A stretch of 64,000 bases of DNA from Pseudomonas graminis (GTDB lineage: Bacteria; Pseudomonadota; Gammaproteobacteria; Pseudomonadales; Pseudomonadaceae): NCBI RefSeq assembly GCF_004364335.1, contig NZ_SOCR01000006.1, positions 95,873 through 159,872 on the forward strand. Direction: 5' to 3'. Made by a program: the position numbers and the translations under genes. Shown in pieces: positions 17,548 through 27,910 of the stretch (its first letter is position 1; each line of letters begins with the position of its first letter). The notes under the pieces were generated by a model that was given only the letters and a program-made list of their open reading frames with translations, was not told where the DNA came from and did no database searches.

Positions 17548-18430
17548 CCGAGGCGCTCGACACCTGCGCCTGATCCTGAGCGTGGATAAACGCTGCGACC
17601 TCCTCCAGCACCGGCGCCAGGCTGCGTAACGGCCTGGCCAATGCACCTACCAGCGTACGGTGGCTGGTGCGAGAGAAATACACCTCGCGCACTGACACGC
17701 CCTGAGCGCGCAACTGACTGGCCATGCCCCCCGTGTTGCGTTGCGGGTTGACCTCCGTATCGTCGGTGGAAGCGAGCAGCAGCGCCGGCGGAGACGCTGC
17801 GCTGACATGGTTGATCGGCTGCGAGTCGGGTGGCGAATTCGGGAAGTAAAACACCGGCTTCACCTCCGCGTCTTCAATGGGCAGAAAATCATAGGGCCCG
17901 GCCAGACCGATCCAGCCCTTGATGATGGAAGGCGTCGTGCCCGCCGCCGCCAGCCATTGCGGATCCAGGGCCAGCATCGCCGCGTTGTAGGCCCCGGCAC
18001 TGTGGCCCATCACATACAACTTCGCCGGATCACCGCCGAACTGACGAATGTGCGCGCGGGTCCAGCCCACCGCCTGGGCGCTATCCCGCAGCAGTTCCTG
18101 GTAATGCACTTGCGGGTACAACCGGTAATCGGCGAGCACGGCAACAATGCCCCGAGACGCGAGCGCCTCACCGACGAAAGCGTAGTCACCCCGCGATCCG
18201 CTGGTCCAGCTGCCACCATAGAAGAACACCACGACCGGCGCGTCCGGCGCTGCATCTTTGGGCGTGTAGATATCGAGTTTGTTGCGCGGGTCCGGGCCGT
18301 ATGCCAGGTCGGACGTTCTGCTGAACGTGCTGCCCGGTGTAAAGGCGTCAAGCACCTTCAACGGCGAGCAGGCCATTAACAAGGTCATCAGCCAGGCGGT
18401 GAGCACAGCTTTGAGCGCCAGCTTGATCAT
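17537..18430 (-). CDS. alpha/beta-hydrolase lipoprotein (carboxylesterase-like)
   Basis: A 297-residue hydrolase with a lipoprotein signal (lipobox LMAC, Cys21). The fold shows an oxyanion-hole strand (VVFFYGGSWTSGSRG), the nucleophile elbow GHSAG, an acidic residue after ALLLASTDDTEV and a C-terminal His in SRTSHRTLVG. This resembles BD-FAE/esterase-lipase proteins acting on small esters. Anchoring in the envelope suggests periplasmic substrates. It lies downstream of speA on the same strand, but a terminator separates them. The 3' end overlaps that of the MATE gene by 11 nt. Confidence 0.85.
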   Translation of the reverse strand: MIKLALKAVLTAWLMTLLMACSPLKVLDAFTPGSTFSRTSDLAYGPDPRNKLDIYTPKDAAPDAPVVVFFYGGSWTSGSRGDYAFVGEALASRGIVAVLADYRLYPQVHYQELLRDSAQAVGWTRAHIRQFGGDPAKLYVMGHSAGAYNAAMLALDPQWLAAAGTTPSIIKGWIGLAGPYDFLPIEDAEVKPVFYFPNSPPDSQPINHVSAASPPALLLASTDDTEVNPQRNTGGMASQLRAQGVSVREVYFSRTSHRTLVGALARPLRSLAPVLEEVAAFIHAQDQAQVSSASVSR

Positions 18431-18477
18431 CGTTCATGCTCCCGAAACAGTGAAGGACGCCTTACTGTGCAGCCAAC

Positions 18478-18505
18478 GAAAACGGGCCACAAGGGCCCGT
18501 TTTCG
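18478..18505 (-). terminator. rho-independent terminator of speA
   Basis: AAAACGGGCC-ACA-AGGGCCCGTTTT forms a strong stem, with flanking A and T runs allowing function on either strand. It lies just past the speA stop. Confidence 0.8.
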
Positions 18506-18520
18506 AGAGTCACTACATCA

Positions 18521-20434
18521 TCACGACGACAGGTAGGAAGACCGCGTCAGGCCCAGACGCAACGCATCCAGGAACTGAGTGCGCTCACGCGGGGTGATCT
18601 TGGCGCTGGCCACCTTGTCCCGGTAATGGGTCATCAGTTCTTCCGGCGACAAGTGCACGTAACGCAGCATGTCTTCGATGGTGTCGTGGGTTTCGATCCC
18701 GGCCGAATACGCACTGCCATCCTGATTCTGGTAGATGTTCACCGAATCGGTGTCACCAAACAGGTTGTGCATATCGCCCAGAATTTCCTGATACGCGCCG
18801 ACCAGGAACACGCCCAGCAAGTAATCCTCACCCTCATTCAACGAGTGAACCGGCAGGCTGGTCTCGATGCTCTGCTCGTCGACGTACTGATTGATCTTGC
18901 CGTCGGAGTCGCAGGTCAGGTCTTGCAGCACGGCACGACGCAGCGGCTCTTCATCCAGGCGATGCAGTGGAATGATCGGCAACACCTGATCGATCGCCCA
19001 GGTGTCCGGCAGGCTCTGGAACACCGAGAAGTTGCAGATGTACTTGTCGGCCAGCTTGTCGTTGAGTTCGTCGAGCACCTGACGATGGGAACGCTGACGG
19101 GCCTTGAGCGAGTTGTGCAAACGACGGCAGACGGCGAAGTAGCACTGCTCACCCAGGGCTTTCTGCGCCAGGGTGATCTTGCCGTCGGAATACTGGGAAG
19201 CAATGTCGCTCATGTAGTGCGTGGCGCGCCAGTAGGTCTCGGTGACCATCTCGATATCGGTCGGGCCGAGCAGGTCGATCAGCCACTGCAGGGTTTCCGG
19301 CAGGTTTTCCTTGTCGGTGATTTCCGGCACTTCGTCGTTGTGACGTTCGACGTCCGTCACCTGGATCACCAGCATGGCGTGGTGCGCGGTCAGCGAGCGG
19401 CCGCTTTCCGAGAAGATATGCGGATGCGGCAGACCCTGCGCGTCGCAGAACTCCTTGAGCATCCCGACCACAACACCGGCGTAATCGTCCATGTCGTAGT
19501 TGATCGAACTGGCGTTGCGCGAATGCGTGCCGTCGTAGTCCACGCCCAGACCGCCGCCCACATCGATGTGGTCCACCGGCAGGCCGAGGTTGCGCAGCTC
19601 ACCGTAGTAACGAATCGCTTCCTTGAAACCGTGTTGGTAGTCGGCCAGGTTGGCGATCTGCGAGCCCATGTGGAAGTGCAGCAGACGAATGCCCTGATCA
19701 AGGCCTGCCTTGGTGAAGCGCTCGACGACCGACAGCAACTGCGCGGCGGACAGCCCGAACTTGGACTTCTCGCCACCGGTGTCGGCCCACTTGCTGGAAG
19801 CCAGGGACGACAGACGCACACGCAGACCCACTTGCGGCGCGACTTTCAGCTCGGCGGCTTCTTCGATGACCAGTTCGACTTCGGATTCTTTCTCGATGAC
19901 GATAAAGACGTTGTGGCCCAGCTTCTGCCCCATCAAGGCCAGGCGAATGAACTCGCGGTCTTTGTAGCCGTTGCAGACGATGGTGCCGCCCTTCGGCGCC
20001 AGGGCCAGCACGGCCATCAGCTCAGGCTTGGAGCCGGCCTCGAGACCAATGGAAACGTCTTGCGTGGCGATGATGTTTTCCACCACCGCTTCCTGCTGGT
20101 TGACCTTGATCGGGTACAGCGCAGTGTATTTGCTCTGGTATTCCAGGCGGGCGATGTTCTCGTCGAACGCACCGGTCAGTTGACGCACGCGGTCCTGCAG
20201 AATGTCAGGGAAACGCACCAGCAATGGCAGGGACAAGCCGCTCTTGCGCAACTGATCGACCTGCTCGTAAAGATCGATGGGCGAGCTGGTCGGCCCGTTG
20301 GGGCGAACTTCAACGCGGCCGGCTTCATTGATTGCGAAATAACCGGCCCCCCAATGACGAATCCCGTAGACACTGCGGCTGTCTGCCACGGTCCATTGGC
20401 TGCCATCGTCTTTGCGTGTGCGTCGTACGGACAT
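18521..20434 (-). CDS. speA: biosynthetic arginine decarboxylase
   Basis: A 637-residue PLP enzyme of the alanine-racemase fold that converts arginine to agmatine, the first step of putrescine synthesis by this route. The PLP lysine is Lys110 in YPIKVNQQ. The glycine-rich phosphate-binding strand ([14 protein letters not shown]) and the segment [12 protein letters not shown] are also present. The ATG at 20434 has GGGGA at 6-7 nt; a TTG one codon upstream is less likely. It heads the conserved block speA - SUI1 - Nudix - DUF2333 - gcbA, but as a separate unit with its own terminator. Confidence 0.96.
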   Translation of the reverse strand: MSVRRTRKDDGSQWTVADSRSVYGIRHWGAGYFAINEAGRVEVRPNGPTSSPIDLYEQVDQLRKSGLSLPLLVRFPDILQDRVRQLTGAFDENIARLEYQSKYTALYPIKVNQQEAVVENIIATQDVSIGLEAGSKPELMAVLALAPKGGTIVCNGYKDREFIRLALMGQKLGHNVFIVIEKESEVELVIEEAAELKVAPQVGLRVRLSSLASSKWADTGGEKSKFGLSAAQLLSVVERFTKAGLDQGIRLLHFHMGSQIANLADYQHGFKEAIRYYGELRNLGLPVDHIDVGGGLGVDYDGTHSRNASSINYDMDDYAGVVVGMLKEFCDAQGLPHPHIFSESGRSLTAHHAMLVIQVTDVERHNDEVPEITDKENLPETLQWLIDLLGPTDIEMVTETYWRATHYMSDIASQYSDGKITLAQKALGEQCYFAVCRRLHNSLKARQRSHRQVLDELNDKLADKYICNFSVFQSLPDTWAIDQVLPIIPLHRLDEEPLRRAVLQDLTCDSDGKINQYVDEQSIETSLPVHSLNEGEDYLLGVFLVGAYQEILGDMHNLFGDTDSVNIYQNQDGSAYSAGIETHDTIEDMLRYVHLSPEELMTHYRDKVASAKITPRERTQFLDALRLGLTRSSYLSS

Positions 20435-20617
20435 CAAAGTCCCCTATAGAAAAGTCATAAAGCCCCGGCCTGACCGGCTGGGCGCAGTGTAGAGCGTGGA
20501 AATGACGGTTTGGCGCCTGCTCGCTGTGGGGTAATAGACCCGCGTTGCGCAGCAGAGTTTGCATGGGTGACGGCGGCCAGACCGACGACGAAAATAAACG
20601 GGCTTGAAACCGACGGC

Positions 20618-20989
20618 TCAACCGCCCGACTTTTTCGCCTTGAAACCCTGCTTGATCAGCTCGGCCAACAGCGTTTCGACGTGGTCACCCTGGATTTCGA
20701 TCACGCCATCCTTCAGCGCGCCGCCGGTTCCGCAACGTTGCTTGAGGGTCTTTGCCAGGTCCTTGAGCGCGTCCTCGGCCAGCGGAACGCCGGTGACAGT
20801 CGTGACGGTCTTGCCGCCGCGGCCTTTGCTTTCACGGCGCACGCGGGAGATGCCATCACCTTCCGGGATGAGTGTGCTTTTGCAGGTGCAGGCGTCGACG
20901 GGCTGACGGCAGTCAGGACAATGCCGACCGGCGTCGGTTGAAAATACCAGGCCACCCAGGGCGGCGAAGGATGCGGCTTTTTTGGCCAC
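20618..20989 (-). CDS. SUI1/eIF1-like translation initiation factor (YciH family)
   Basis: A 123-residue protein with an N-terminal four-cysteine motif (CPDC and CTC) and a C-terminal SUI1 domain from about residue 50 (ESKGRGGKTVTTVTG; CGTGGALKDGVIEIQGDH). Bacterial YciH resembles eIF1 and is thought to tune start-codon fidelity, so its action is on the 30S subunit. The GTG at 20989 follows AGAGGA at 6 nt and fits family N-termini; an upstream extension to 21049 is unlikely. The position beside speA matches other pseudomonads. Confidence 0.88.
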   Translation of the reverse strand: MAKKAASFAALGGLVFSTDAGRHCPDCRQPVDACTCKSTLIPEGDGISRVRRESKGRGGKTVTTVTGVPLAEDALKDLAKTLKQRCGTGGALKDGVIEIQGDHVETLLAELIKQGFKAKKSGG

Positions 20990-21152
20990 CGGCAATCCTC
21001 TTGTTGAGGAGCGAAGTCTGGCCGGCGGGAGCCGACCGCGAAGCCCCACTCAGGCAGGGGCGGCGCTACCGGATCGCAAGGGCGGTCCGGCGTGAAAAGT
21101 CGCGCAGTGTAACGGCAAAAGGCGCCGATGCTAAGTGCAAATATGCGCCAAT

Positions 21153-21698
21153 TTACGGAACATTTGCGACGCCTTCCAAGTAGCGCTTAAAGGCGGCCAG
21201 TGAGTCCGGGCAGTAAGGCTTTTCAGCGGTTTCGCGCAGCACCTGGTCGATGCTGAGAAAGCGTGCTTCCAGCACTTCTTCCGGCTGCAGCTTCAGCGGG
21301 CCGTCCCAGACCGCCGAGAACACTGCGCACCACAGTCGGTTGTCAGGCTGATCGAAGAAGAACCGCTCGTGAGCCGTAAGCGGCACGCCGGAGACGCCTA
21401 GCTCTTCCGCCAGTTCGCGCGCCGCCGAGAGCTCGTAGCTTTCATCGGCCTGCACCATACCGCCGGCCGCTACATCCCAATAGCCGGGATAAATCGCCTT
21501 GCTCAGGGTGCGTCGATGCACACACAGCTCGCCGGCCGAATTGAACAGCAAAATGTAGGTGCCGCGTCCGATGAGACCGCGCTCGCGCAGCTCTGCCCGA
21601 GGCAGCGCGCCGAGGGATTGATCGTGACGATCAACCCAGGCAATCAGCTCGGCGTCGGAGGCCGCACGGTGGGCGGCCTCTTGATCGGAAACGCTCAT
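21153..21698 (-). CDS. Nudix hydrolase (YfcD-like)
   Basis: A 181-residue Nudix protein. The complete box is seen at about residues 79-101 as GGMVQADESYELSAARELAE followed by ELG, giving the metal-binding REx2EE glutamates. The protein resembles the IPP-isomerase-like YfcD branch (RGTYILLFNSAGELCVHRR). The substrate is unknown, probably a nucleoside diphosphate derivative. It ends the unit that begins with the DUF2333 gene, whose stop is only 3 nt upstream of its start, so the two are likely coupled. Confidence 0.88.
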   Translation of the reverse strand: MSVSDQEAAHRAASDAELIAWVDRHDQSLGALPRAELRERGLIGRGTYILLFNSAGELCVHRRTLSKAIYPGYWDVAAGGMVQADESYELSAARELAEELGVSGVPLTAHERFFFDQPDNRLWCAVFSAVWDGPLKLQPEEVLEARFLSIDQVLRETAEKPYCPDSLAAFKRYLEGVANVP

Positions 21699-21701
21699 CG
21701 A

Positions 21702-22793
21702 TCAGCCTTGGGACAGCAGCTGACGCAGGTCAATCACCGCCGCGTTGGCACGGGACAAGTAGTTGGCCATGACCAGCGAGTGGTTGGCGAAGATGCCGAA
21801 CGGGCTGCCGTTGAGGATCATCGGGCTCCAGATCGGCTCTTGCGAGGCTTCCAGTTCACGAATGATCTGACGCACGCTGACGGTTGCATTCTTCTTCGCC
21901 AGAACATCGGCGAAATCGACTTCGATCGCACGCAGCAAGTGCGACAGAGCCCAGGCCTGACCGCGTGCTTCGTAGAAGACGTTGTCGATCTGCATCCATG
22001 GGGTTTCAACGATTTCTTCGTCAACCTGCGGCACTTCGCCCGGCTTGACGGTGACCGTGGACTGCGCCTCGGTTTTCAGGGTGCTGTTCAGTTTGACCCG
22101 ACCCACACTGGCGGACAGTCGCTGGGACAGAGAACCCAGGCGCGTACCGACGTCGCCCAGCCAGTTGTTCAGGTTGTCGGCGCGGGTGTAGAACAGCGCG
22201 CCCTTTTGATTCGGGTCAGACAGGCGCGCCTGGTAGCGGCTCAGCGCAGCAATGCCGTCGCGGTACTGGGACTCGCTCGAAGGCAGCACCCAGCTTTTGT
22301 TGTCGAAGTTGAACAGCGGCTCGGCACGCGCCAGGTCGCCATCTTCGGCGGACTGGGATTGCGAGCGGGCGAAGTCTTTACGCAGCGCACGGCTCAAGTC
22401 GCGCACCTGGACCAGCACGCCGTATTCCCAGCTCGGCATGTTGTCCATCCACAGGCCGGGCGGTGAACGATCGTTGGAGATGTAACCACCTGGCTTATCC
22501 AGCAGAGTGGAAGCGACGGTCTTGAGGGTTTCGACGGTGGTGTAGCCCAGCACCATCTGCTTGCCTTCGCTTTGCGCGGCAGCCTGGGCTTGCTGCTGGA
22601 CCGGAAACAGGGGCGGTTCGCTGCTCCACCAGATGCCGAGCACCACGGTGACCACCAGATAAATACCCACCACGGCCCCGACGGCGCGACTGAACAACAG
22701 GCCGCCCCAATAACCGCGAGGCGCCTTGCCCATCGGCTTTGCGTCAGCGCGTTCAGTTCCCGCGCTGCCCGCGCGCTTCTTCCAATCCAGCAT
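21702..22793 (-). CDS. DUF2333 family membrane-anchored protein
   Basis: A 363-residue protein with one N-terminal membrane helix (about residues 34-56, AVGAVVGIYLVVTVVLGIWW) and a large, probably periplasmic domain of conserved but unknown function. The motif-like stretch ISNDRSPPGLWMDNMPSWEYG and the ending typical of DUF2333 are seen. It lies 3 nt before the Nudix gene and diverges from gcbA across a 382-nt gap, as in other Pseudomonas genomes. No enzymatic residues are apparent. Confidence 0.85.
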   Translation of the reverse strand: MLDWKKRAGSAGTERADAKPMGKAPRGYWGGLLFSRAVGAVVGIYLVVTVVLGIWWSSEPPLFPVQQQAQAAAQSEGKQMVLGYTTVETLKTVASTLLDKPGGYISNDRSPPGLWMDNMPSWEYGVLVQVRDLSRALRKDFARSQSQSAEDGDLARAEPLFNFDNKSWVLPSSESQYRDGIAALSRYQARLSDPNQKGALFYTRADNLNNWLGDVGTRLGSLSQRLSASVGRVKLNSTLKTEAQSTVTVKPGEVPQVDEEIVETPWMQIDNVFYEARGQAWALSHLLRAIEVDFADVLAKKNATVSVRQIIRELEASQEPIWSPMILNGSPFGIFANHSLVMANYLSRANAAVIDLRQLLSQG

Positions 22794-23175
22794 GGCCTTG
22801 TCCTTTCAATCACGGAATTCAGTGCTTCTGACCGCAACCTTACAGCAAGGTGCGTTTGGCAGGGAATGTGGTGGCAGGTGCAATTGTTTAGCAGCTGAGT
22901 CGAGCAGATCCTGAACGCCGCATTGTCTTTTCCGAGGCCCTCCCGGCTGAAGCCGGTCCTGCCAGGGCGTGCGGCACGTAGTCGCACCGGTTGATCGCTC
23001 TGCCTTGAATAGAACCACGGGTTCGAACACTCAAACGCGTTTAAAGATAGAAATTTGACGAATGAAACCGTCAAAAAACAACGAGAAAATGACTTGCGGC
23101 GTCCTGACTCGGGAGAACTAGTGCTAGCATAGCGCCAGCATTTGTATCGGGATTCCCTTATAAAGAAGTCAGGAC
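22794..23175. other. intergenic region between divergent DUF2333 and gcbA genes
   Basis: I see no gene here. At 22938-22968 there is a single half-REP-like dyad (CCGGCTGAAGCCGG within GCCCT...AGGGC). The remaining sequence, AT-richer near 23040-23090, presumably holds the two divergent promoters, but I cannot place -35 and -10 elements with confidence. Confidence 0.5.
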
Positions 23176-24840
23176 ATGACCGAAGCAGACGATCCGAGCC
23201 GCGACCGGCTCAAACACCATTTTGCCCAACGCGTTATTCATCAGGCTCGTCAGATTCTTGAGGTGTGGCAGCGCCTGCAGCAAAGTGAATGGTCGGCAAC
23301 GGACCTGACTGAAATCACCGAGGCCAACCAGCGGCTGCTGCGCTTCGCTGAACGTTTCGAACAGACCGAGCACGTGCAACTGGCCACCGCGATTAACGCG
23401 GCGTTGCTTGACGTCCGGGCCAACCGTGGCCGCTTGAGCAGCGCCCTCATTACTGATCTCAATCGGCTGATGCAACGCCTTTCCCGAACCGGCCTCAGGC
23501 ATGGCGACCGACTTGAGCAAACCGCCCTGCCCCCCCTGCGCAAGCCGATTTACATCGTGCTGGAGGATCACGAACGCGGCGAGCGTCTGGCCAAGCAACT
23601 TGAATTCTTCGGCCTGAGCGCGCAGTCCCTCGGCAGCGTCGATACGTTCCACATGACCATGGCCGAGCGCTTGCCCGCCGCCGTCGTCATGGACGTCGAC
23701 TTTGGTGGCGCGGGCGAGGGCCTGAAGCTCGCCACCCAGATGCAGGAAGGACTCGAACAAAAACTGCCGCTGCTGTTTTTCAGCCATCACGAGACGGACA
23801 CGCCCACGCGCCTCGCCGCCGTGCGCGCCGGTGGCGAAGAATTTCTGACCGGTACGCTGGAGGCCTCAAGCCTGCTGGAAAAAATCGAAATTCTGACCCG
23901 GGTCGCGCAGTACGAACCCTACAAAGTGTTGATCATCGACGATTCCCGTGCCCAGGCGACGCACACCGAGCGCTTGCTCAACGGCGCCGGCATCGTCACC
24001 CGGACCTTGCTCGACCCGATCAAGACCATGCCTGAGCTGGCCGAATTTCAGCCTGACCTGATCATCCTCGACATGTACATGCCCGGCTGCACCGGTACCG
24101 AACTGGCCAAGGTGATCCGCCACAATGACCGCTACGTCAGCGTGCCGATCATTTACCTTTCGGCTGAGGACGATCTGGATAAACAGCTGGATGCGATGAG
24201 CGAAGGCGGTGACGACTTTCTCACCAAACCGATCAAGCCTCGTCATTTGATCACCACTGTGCGCAATCGCGCGGCACGGGCACGCAACCTCAAGGCCCGA
24301 ATGGTGCGCGACAGCCTGACCGGCCTGTACAACCACACGCACATCCTGCAACTGCTGGAAGATTGCAGCTTCCGCTCGCGGCGCGAGAACAAGCCGCTCA
24401 GCTTCGCCATGCTGGATATCGACCACTTCAAGAAGGTCAACGACAGCCACGGCCACCCCATGGGCGACCGTGTGATCAAGAGCCTGGCGCTGTTCCTCAA
24501 GCAACGCCTGCGCAAGACCGACTACATCGGTCGCTATGGCGGTGAAGAGTTTGCCGTGGTCATGCCGGACACTGACCTCGCGGCCGCCCATGGGGTGCTC
24601 GACGAAATCCGCCAGCGCTTCGCCGAAATCCACTACCCCGCGCAGCCGGTGGATCTGTTCTGCACGTTCAGCGCCGGGGTAGTGGAAATTGCCGAGCACG
24701 ACGACGCACTGATGATGACCTCGCAAGCAGACGAAGCGCTGTACCGCGCAAAAAAAGCAGGCCGCAACCAAGTGCATGGGCTAGAAGTACATTCAGCAGT
24801 GTCGCCCCTGAGCAAACACACCCAGCCGGACATCGTTTAG
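23176..24840 (+). CDS. gcbA: diguanylate cyclase GcbA (REC-REC-GGDEF)
   Basis: A 554-residue cytoplasmic c-di-GMP synthase. An N-terminal helical region (~1-110) precedes a degenerate receiver domain (~118-240) and a canonical receiver with phosphoacceptor Asp299 (LIILDMYMPG) and Lys in LTKPI. The GGDEF domain has the active motif GGEEF at 455-459 and an inhibitory I-site RKTD at 446-449. GcbA in P. fluorescens and P. aeruginosa promotes surface attachment and affects dispersal. Architecture and the gene order (speA side to dsbD-aroQ-accB) identify it. A ctpL-type chemoreceptor gene that I recall following gcbA in P. aeruginosa is absent here. Confidence 0.88.
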   Translation: MTEADDPSRDRLKHHFAQRVIHQARQILEVWQRLQQSEWSATDLTEITEANQRLLRFAERFEQTEHVQLATAINAALLDVRANRGRLSSALITDLNRLMQRLSRTGLRHGDRLEQTALPPLRKPIYIVLEDHERGERLAKQLEFFGLSAQSLGSVDTFHMTMAERLPAAVVMDVDFGGAGEGLKLATQMQEGLEQKLPLLFFSHHETDTPTRLAAVRAGGEEFLTGTLEASSLLEKIEILTRVAQYEPYKVLIIDDSRAQATHTERLLNGAGIVTRTLLDPIKTMPELAEFQPDLIILDMYMPGCTGTELAKVIRHNDRYVSVPIIYLSAEDDLDKQLDAMSEGGDDFLTKPIKPRHLITTVRNRAARARNLKARMVRDSLTGLYNHTHILQLLEDCSFRSRRENKPLSFAMLDIDHFKKVNDSHGHPMGDRVIKSLALFLKQRLRKTDYIGRYGGEEFAVVMPDTDLAAAHGVLDEIRQRFAEIHYPAQPVDLFCTFSAGVVEIAEHDDALMMTSQADEALYRAKKAGRNQVHGLEVHSAVSPLSKHTQPDIV

Positions 24841-24955
24841 CTGGCTGCGTCCTGCATCATTTTCAGACCAACTTCAGACCGAAGAACTACTGCCCTCCCT
24901 GCACGCCCGCAGCCACTCCGCTATCATGCGCGGACTTCTGTGATGCGAGACCGCC

Positions 24956-26752
24956 ATGCGCCGCCTGCTTTGTCTGTTACTGCTGATCTGTGCCCTGCCC
25001 GCTCTCGGTGCAAGCTTTCTGGAGAACAGATCGAGCCCCACACTGGGCGGCGCAGCAGTCGACAACAGCAAAGACTTCCTGCCTGTTCGGCAGGCGTTCC
25101 AGCTGAACCTGAGCGACACCACCCCTGAAGCCATCAAGCTGCAGTTTGTCGCCACTGAAGGCTACTACCTGTATCGCCATCGCTTTCAGTTCCGCACCGA
25201 GCCCGCCGACATCGGCCTCGGCGCCGCGCAACTGCCAGACGGCGAAAAGAAACACGACGAGTACTTTGGCGACGTTGAGGTCTATCACGGCATTCTCGAC
25301 GTCAGTCTGCCGCGCGAAGCCGGAGACACCCGGCCCTTCACCCTTGTCGTTACCTATCAAGGCTGCGCTGACAAAGGGCTCTGCTACCCACCGGAAACCG
25401 AGCGCTTAAGCATCGGCGGCAGCGCGACCTCAGCAGTCAGCGCATCTGCTTCTGCGCCATCTGGCAACGAGCAACAGATGCCGTCCTTCAGCTGGAAACA
25501 ACTGGCGCTGTTTTTCCTCGCCGGCGTCGGCCTGACCTTCACACCATGCGTGCTGCCGATGCTGCCGATCCTCTCCGGCGTCGTCCTGCGCGGGCAGATC
25601 GGCGGGCTGCGCGGGTTCTCGTTGTCCTTGGCCTACGTTCTGCCGATGGCGATCTGCTTTGCCATCCTTGGCGCAGTGATGGGCATGTTCGGCGCCAGCC
25701 TGAATTTGCAGGCGCGACTGCAATCGGCGTGGGTACTCGTGCCGTTCGCCGGGTTCTTTGCGCTGTTTGCCGTCGCCATGTTCGGCGCGTTCGAGCTGCG
25801 CCTGCCCCGCGCGCTCAATGACAGACTGGACCGCATCGCCGGCAATACCCAAGGCGGGTCTTTGTGGGGCGCGGCCGTTCTGGGCGTGGTCTCAAGCCTG
25901 CTGGTCTCGCCTTGTGTCTCGGCACCACTGGCCGGCGCATTGCTTTATATAAGTGCGAGCGGCGATGCGCTGGGCGGGGCCTTGAAGCTGTTCGCTCTGG
26001 GCCTGGGCATGGGCGCGCCGCTGGTGCTGGTGGCAACGGGCGGCGCGGCGTGGCTGCCGAAAAGCGGGCCGTGGCTGGTCGCGGTCAAGAATGCGATCGG
26101 CGTGCTGTTGCTGGCCCTGGCCATCGGTTTGCTCAGCCGGGTAATTCCGGGGCAAGCCACGTTGCTGCTGATCGGGCTGCTATGTGCCGGCATTGCGCTG
26201 TTCATGGGCGCGCTGGAGTTCAGCGAAAAGACGACGCGGGGTCGCCTCGCCCACCTGCTGGGCCTGTTCTTGCTGGTCTACGCCCTTGCCTGCTGGTACG
26301 GCGCGTTAAGCGGTCAGTCCGATCCATTGCGTCCAATCGGGCAATCCCAGGTCATTTCGGGCCGTGCTCAACCGACGCCAGAAAGCCGCTGGCAGACGGT
26401 GACCCAGGCGAGTGAGCTCGACCGGATTCTTGCGGAATCCAAAAGCGCGGGCCAACCGGTGCTGGTCGACTGGTACGCCGACTGGTGCATCAGCTGCAAG
26501 GTCATCGAGCATGAGGTTTTGCCGGATCCGAAAATCGTCAGTCAGTTGGGCGCTTTCAGGCTGATCCGTTTCGACATGACTGACAGCAGCGCCGAGCAAC
26601 GCGCCTTGCTGGATCGCTACAAACTGTTCGGCCCTCCCGCGCTGTTGTTTTTCGGAAAAAACGGCAACGAGCTGGCAAATGTGCGTGTCGTCGGCGAAAT
26701 CGACGTCGAAGCGTTCGCAGAGCGACTTTCTAGAGCAAATGACCAAATTTAG
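24956..26752 (+). CDS. dsbD: thiol:disulfide interchange protein DsbD
   Basis: A 598-residue membrane reductase that carries electrons from cytoplasmic thioredoxin to periplasmic DsbC/CcmG-type acceptors. A signal peptide (~1-19) leads to the N-terminal DsbD-alpha domain with Cys pair in YQGCADKGLCYPP. The central domain has eight predicted helices with FTPCVLPML and SPCVSAP, and the C-terminal thioredoxin domain has WCISCK. All three redox centres are therefore present. It precedes aroQ on the same strand by 152 nt. Confidence 0.95.
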   Translation: MRRLLCLLLLICALPALGASFLENRSSPTLGGAAVDNSKDFLPVRQAFQLNLSDTTPEAIKLQFVATEGYYLYRHRFQFRTEPADIGLGAAQLPDGEKKHDEYFGDVEVYHGILDVSLPREAGDTRPFTLVVTYQGCADKGLCYPPETERLSIGGSATSAVSASASAPSGNEQQMPSFSWKQLALFFLAGVGLTFTPCVLPMLPILSGVVLRGQIGGLRGFSLSLAYVLPMAICFAILGAVMGMFGASLNLQARLQSAWVLVPFAGFFALFAVAMFGAFELRLPRALNDRLDRIAGNTQGGSLWGAAVLGVVSSLLVSPCVSAPLAGALLYISASGDALGGALKLFALGLGMGAPLVLVATGGAAWLPKSGPWLVAVKNAIGVLLLALAIGLLSRVIPGQATLLLIGLLCAGIALFMGALEFSEKTTRGRLAHLLGLFLLVYALACWYGALSGQSDPLRPIGQSQVISGRAQPTPESRWQTVTQASELDRILAESKSAGQPVLVDWYADWCISCKVIEHEVLPDPKIVSQLGAFRLIRFDMTDSSAEQRALLDRYKLFGPPALLFFGKNGNELANVRVVGEIDVEAFAERLSRANDQI

Positions 26753-26904
26753 CGTCATGGTCACAAACTTCGCGCAAACATCGGGCATCGTGCTGAATAT
26801 TGTGGGTAACTGGACAGTCCATCGTCCTTTCCGGCATAGTCGCTGCCCATCAGCGGCTCACTCTGTACGTGAGCGTCGAAAACGCGCACAACAAGGAACA
26901 CTCG

Positions 26905-27357
26905 ATGGCGACTTTTCTGGTTCTTCACGGACCTAACCTGAACCTGCTGGGAACCCGGGAACCGGGGATCTATGGCTCGATCACGTTGGCCGATATCAAC
27001 CAGGATCTGGAACAGCGCGCGCGCGAAGCCGGTCACCACCTGATGCACCTGCAGAGCAACGCTGAATACGAGTTGATCGATCGCATCCACGCTGCACGCG
27101 ATGAAGGCGTGGATTTCATCCTGATCAATCCGGCTGCTTTTACGCACACAAGCGTTGCGATACGTGACGCGCTGCTGGGAGTGAGCATCCCATTCATCGA
27201 AGTGCACCTGTCAAACGTGCACAAGCGCGAACCTTTCCGCCATCACTCCTACTTTTCAGATGTTGCTGTAGGCGTGATCTGCGGCCTTGGCGCCAGCGGT
27301 TACCGACTGGCCCTGGAGGCCGCCCTGGAACAATTGGCCAAGAGTTCGAAAGCGTGA
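26905..27357 (+). CDS. aroQ: type II 3-dehydroquinate dehydratase
   Basis: A 150-residue dodecameric type II enzyme of the shikimate pathway converting 3-dehydroquinate to 3-dehydroshikimate. The signatures [13 protein letters not shown] (flexible loop with catalytic Tyr at GIYG), NPAAFTHTS and [16 protein letters not shown] are all intact. The ATG at 26905 follows AAGGAA; the open frame to 26800 is not needed. It stands 80 nt upstream of accB, the order aroQ-accB-accC being widespread in gammaproteobacteria. Confidence 0.97.
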   Translation: MATFLVLHGPNLNLLGTREPGIYGSITLADINQDLEQRAREAGHHLMHLQSNAEYELIDRIHAARDEGVDFILINPAAFTHTSVAIRDALLGVSIPFIEVHLSNVHKREPFRHHSYFSDVAVGVICGLGASGYRLALEAALEQLAKSSKA

Positions 27358-27437
27358 ACGGCACAGTCCCGTACTGAGCCAAACCGCCGGAACCGGCTAC
27401 CAAATCCCCCTGACCGTCCCTTGGGAGTTGATGATTA

Positions 27438-27893
27438 ATGGATATCCGTAAAGTCAAGAAACTGATCGAATTGCTGGAAGAGTCCGGCATCGACGAACTG
27501 GAAATCCGTGAAGGCGAAGAGTCCGTACGGATCAGCCGTCACAGCAAGACTCCAGCACAACAGTACTACGCGCCTGCCCCGGTTGCCGCTCCGGCACCTG
27601 CCCCGGCTGCTGCGCCAGTGGCGGCTGCCGCCGAAGCGCCCTCTGCTCCGAAGTACAACGGCAGCGTCATCAAATCGCCGATGGTCGGTACCTTCTACCG
27701 CACTCCAGCGCCTGGCTCGCCAGCGTTCGTTGAAGTCGGCAAGACCGTCAAGAAAGGCGACACCATCTGCATCGTTGAAGCGATGAAAATGATGAACCAC
27801 ATCGAAGCTGAAGTCAGCGGCACGATCGAATCCATCCTGGTAGAAAACGGTCAGCCGGTTGAGTATGACCAGCCGCTGTTCACCATCGTTTGA
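27438..27893 (+). CDS. accB: biotin carboxyl carrier protein of acetyl-CoA carboxylase
   Basis: A 151-residue BCCP. The N-terminal assembly region ([20 protein letters not shown]) is followed by a flexible Ala/Pro-rich linker (~residues 43-70) and the biotinyl domain with Lys117 in the EAMKMM motif. It carries CO2 between AccC and the carboxyltransferase in the first committed step of fatty-acid synthesis. It is separated from accC by 17 nt and co-transcribed. The GGGAG ribosome site lies rather far (about 11 nt) from the start. Confidence 0.97.
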   Translation: MDIRKVKKLIELLEESGIDELEIREGEESVRISRHSKTPAQQYYAPAPVAAPAPAPAAAPVAAAAEAPSAPKYNGSVIKSPMVGTFYRTPAPGSPAFVEVGKTVKKGDTICIVEAMKMMNHIEAEVSGTIESILVENGQPVEYDQPLFTIV

Positions 27894-27910
27894 ACCGGGG
27901 AGAGCCTGCG

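Noticed and set aside
18467..20449. 660-codon open frame on the plus strand over speA
   Set aside because: It lies wholly antisense to the well supported speA gene, has no recognisable domains and a composition expected of a high-GC shadow frame.
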